From: Candidatus Defluviibacillus avedoerensis
GTDB taxonomy: Bacteria; Pseudomonadota; Gammaproteobacteria; Burkholderiales; Burkholderiaceae_C
DNA: 64,000 nucleotides
Assembly (NCBI GenBank): GCA_016703665.1
Contig: JADJBS010000001.1
Location: 62,001-126,000, forward strand
Direction of reading: 5' to 3'
The notes under the pieces are model-generated. The model was not told where the DNA came from. It searched no databases and saw only the letters and a list, made by a program, of their open reading frames with translations. Shown one piece after another: positions 63,404 to 64,000 of this stretch. Position 1 is the stretch's first letter, and each line of letters opens with the position of its first letter. Position numbers and translations under genes: made by a program.

Positions 63404-64000
63404 GTGGACTACCCCCAAGAATTTGACGTGATCGTGGTGGGCGGTGGCCATGCCGGTACAGAAGCGGCCTTGGCTGCGGCGCGCATGGGTTGTAAGACTT
63501 TGCTGCTGACCCACAACATTGAGACGCTCGGCCAGATGAGTTGCAACCCCAGCATCGGTGGCATTGGCAAAGGTCATCTGGTGAAAGAGGTGGATGCACT
63601 CGGCGGTGCGATGGCGTTGGCAACAGACGAGGGCGGCATCCAGTTTCGGATACTCAATGGCTCCAAAGGTCCGGCTGTGCGTGCCACTCGTGCGCAGGCA
63701 GACCGCATTTTGTACAAGGCTGCGATTCGACGCATGCTGGAAAACCAGCCGAATCTGTGGCTGTTTCAGCAGGCGGTGGACGACTTGATGGTGGAAGGGG
63801 ACCGCGTGGTTGGTGCCGTTACGCAGGTCGGTATCCGTTTTCGCAGCCGTACGGTGGTGTTGACCGTCGGCACCTTTCTGGATGGCCGTATCCATGTGGG
63901 ACTGAACAACTATCAAGCGGGCAGGGCGGGAGACCCGCCTGCGGTCAGTCTGTCTGCTCGGCTTAAGGAACTCAAGCTTCCTCAAGGGCGACTGAAGACC
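63404..64000 (+). CDS. mnmG: tRNA uridine-5-carboxymethylaminomethyl modification enzyme MnmG (partial)
   Basis: The first 199 residues of MnmG (GidA) run to the window edge. The FAD motif VIVVGGGHAGTEAALAAARM is near the N-terminus. Conserved LLLTHNIETLGQMSCNPSIG, GGIGKGHLVKEVDALGG and ILNGSKGPAVRATRAQADR follow. With MnmE it builds cmnm5U at tRNA wobble position 34. The GTG at 63404 follows AGGAG; an in-frame ATG at 63383 is possible but has no ribosome site. In many bacteria this gene lies near the replication origin. Confidence 0.97.
   Translation, partial: MDYPQEFDVIVVGGGHAGTEAALAAARMGCKTLLLTHNIETLGQMSCNPSIGGIGKGHLVKEVDALGGAMALATDEGGIQFRILNGSKGPAVRATRAQADRILYKAAIRRMLENQPNLWLFQQAVDDLMVEGDRVVGAVTQVGIRFRSRTVVLTVGTFLDGRIHVGLNNYQAGRAGDPPAVSLSARLKELKLPQGRLKT

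Overview
The window looks like a chromosomal segment of a betaproteobacterium, most likely Burkholderiales/Comamonadaceae. The grounds are the high-GC coding style, several orphan Bug-type (tripartite tricarboxylate, TTT) binding proteins, a phnDCEE transporter, minCDE, rdgC, a compact glycogen cluster, and mnmG at the right edge. No rRNA, tRNA, CRISPR array or complete insertion sequence was seen.

Layout. 0-2.1 kb: accessory genes (nucleotidyltransferase-like protein, a frameshifted hypothetical, a decayed BrnT/BrnA toxin-antitoxin pair) with a ~105-bp MITE-like repeat inside the first gene's 3' end. 2.1-8.1 kb: an acyl-CoA operon (APH-type kinase, acyl-CoA dehydrogenase, AMP-forming ligase, Bug binding protein) followed by a GntR/FadR regulator; the kinase + dehydrogenase + ligase set resembles 4-hydroxyacid degradation modules. 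8.2-12.4 kb: a frameshifted alpha/beta hydrolase, another Bug protein, a VOC protein, an MmcB-like nuclease and queC. 12.5-15.8 kb: phnD-phnC-phnE-phnE. 15.8-16.6 kb: a FitAB/VapBC-type toxin-antitoxin pair with its palindromic operator. 16.6-17.3 kb: an 87-base G homopolymer, abnormal GC-rich sequence and a shattered M20 amidohydrolase, probably a bad assembly join. 17.3-22.6 kb: Bug protein (frameshifted), Lrp regulator, ornithine cyclodeaminase (frameshifted), LysR regulator, M81 (MlrC-like) peptidase. 22.6-32.2 kb: LuxR regulator and a minus-strand peptide-import operon in which two near-duplicate binding proteins flank a D-aminoacylase. 32.5-45.9 kb: NCS2 permease with an extra C-terminal domain, minCDE, two GGDEF/EAL proteins, a cysteine-free glutaredoxin-fold protein, rdgC, pirin, Spy-like protein, ene-reductase, GST and a cation diffusion facilitator. 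45.9-46.4 kb: an AT-rich divergent gap with a perfect DnaA box. 46.4-63.3 kb: glycogen cluster (GH13 enzyme, glgB, glgX; then pgm, glgC, glgA, glgP) interrupted by a broken GNAT gene, a MscS channel and a frameshifted dinG. 63.4 kb to the end: start of mnmG.

Two dispersed repeat families cut across this layout. One is the ~105-bp structured element (two copies, inverted). The other is an AT-rich ~40-55-bp element (six copies by eye) that supplies the stop codons of two genes and sits in frame inside two others. At least eight genes carry frameshifts, several explained by a single-base error, so draft sequence quality must be considered before calling them pseudogenes. All calls are from reading the sequence; no database search was run.
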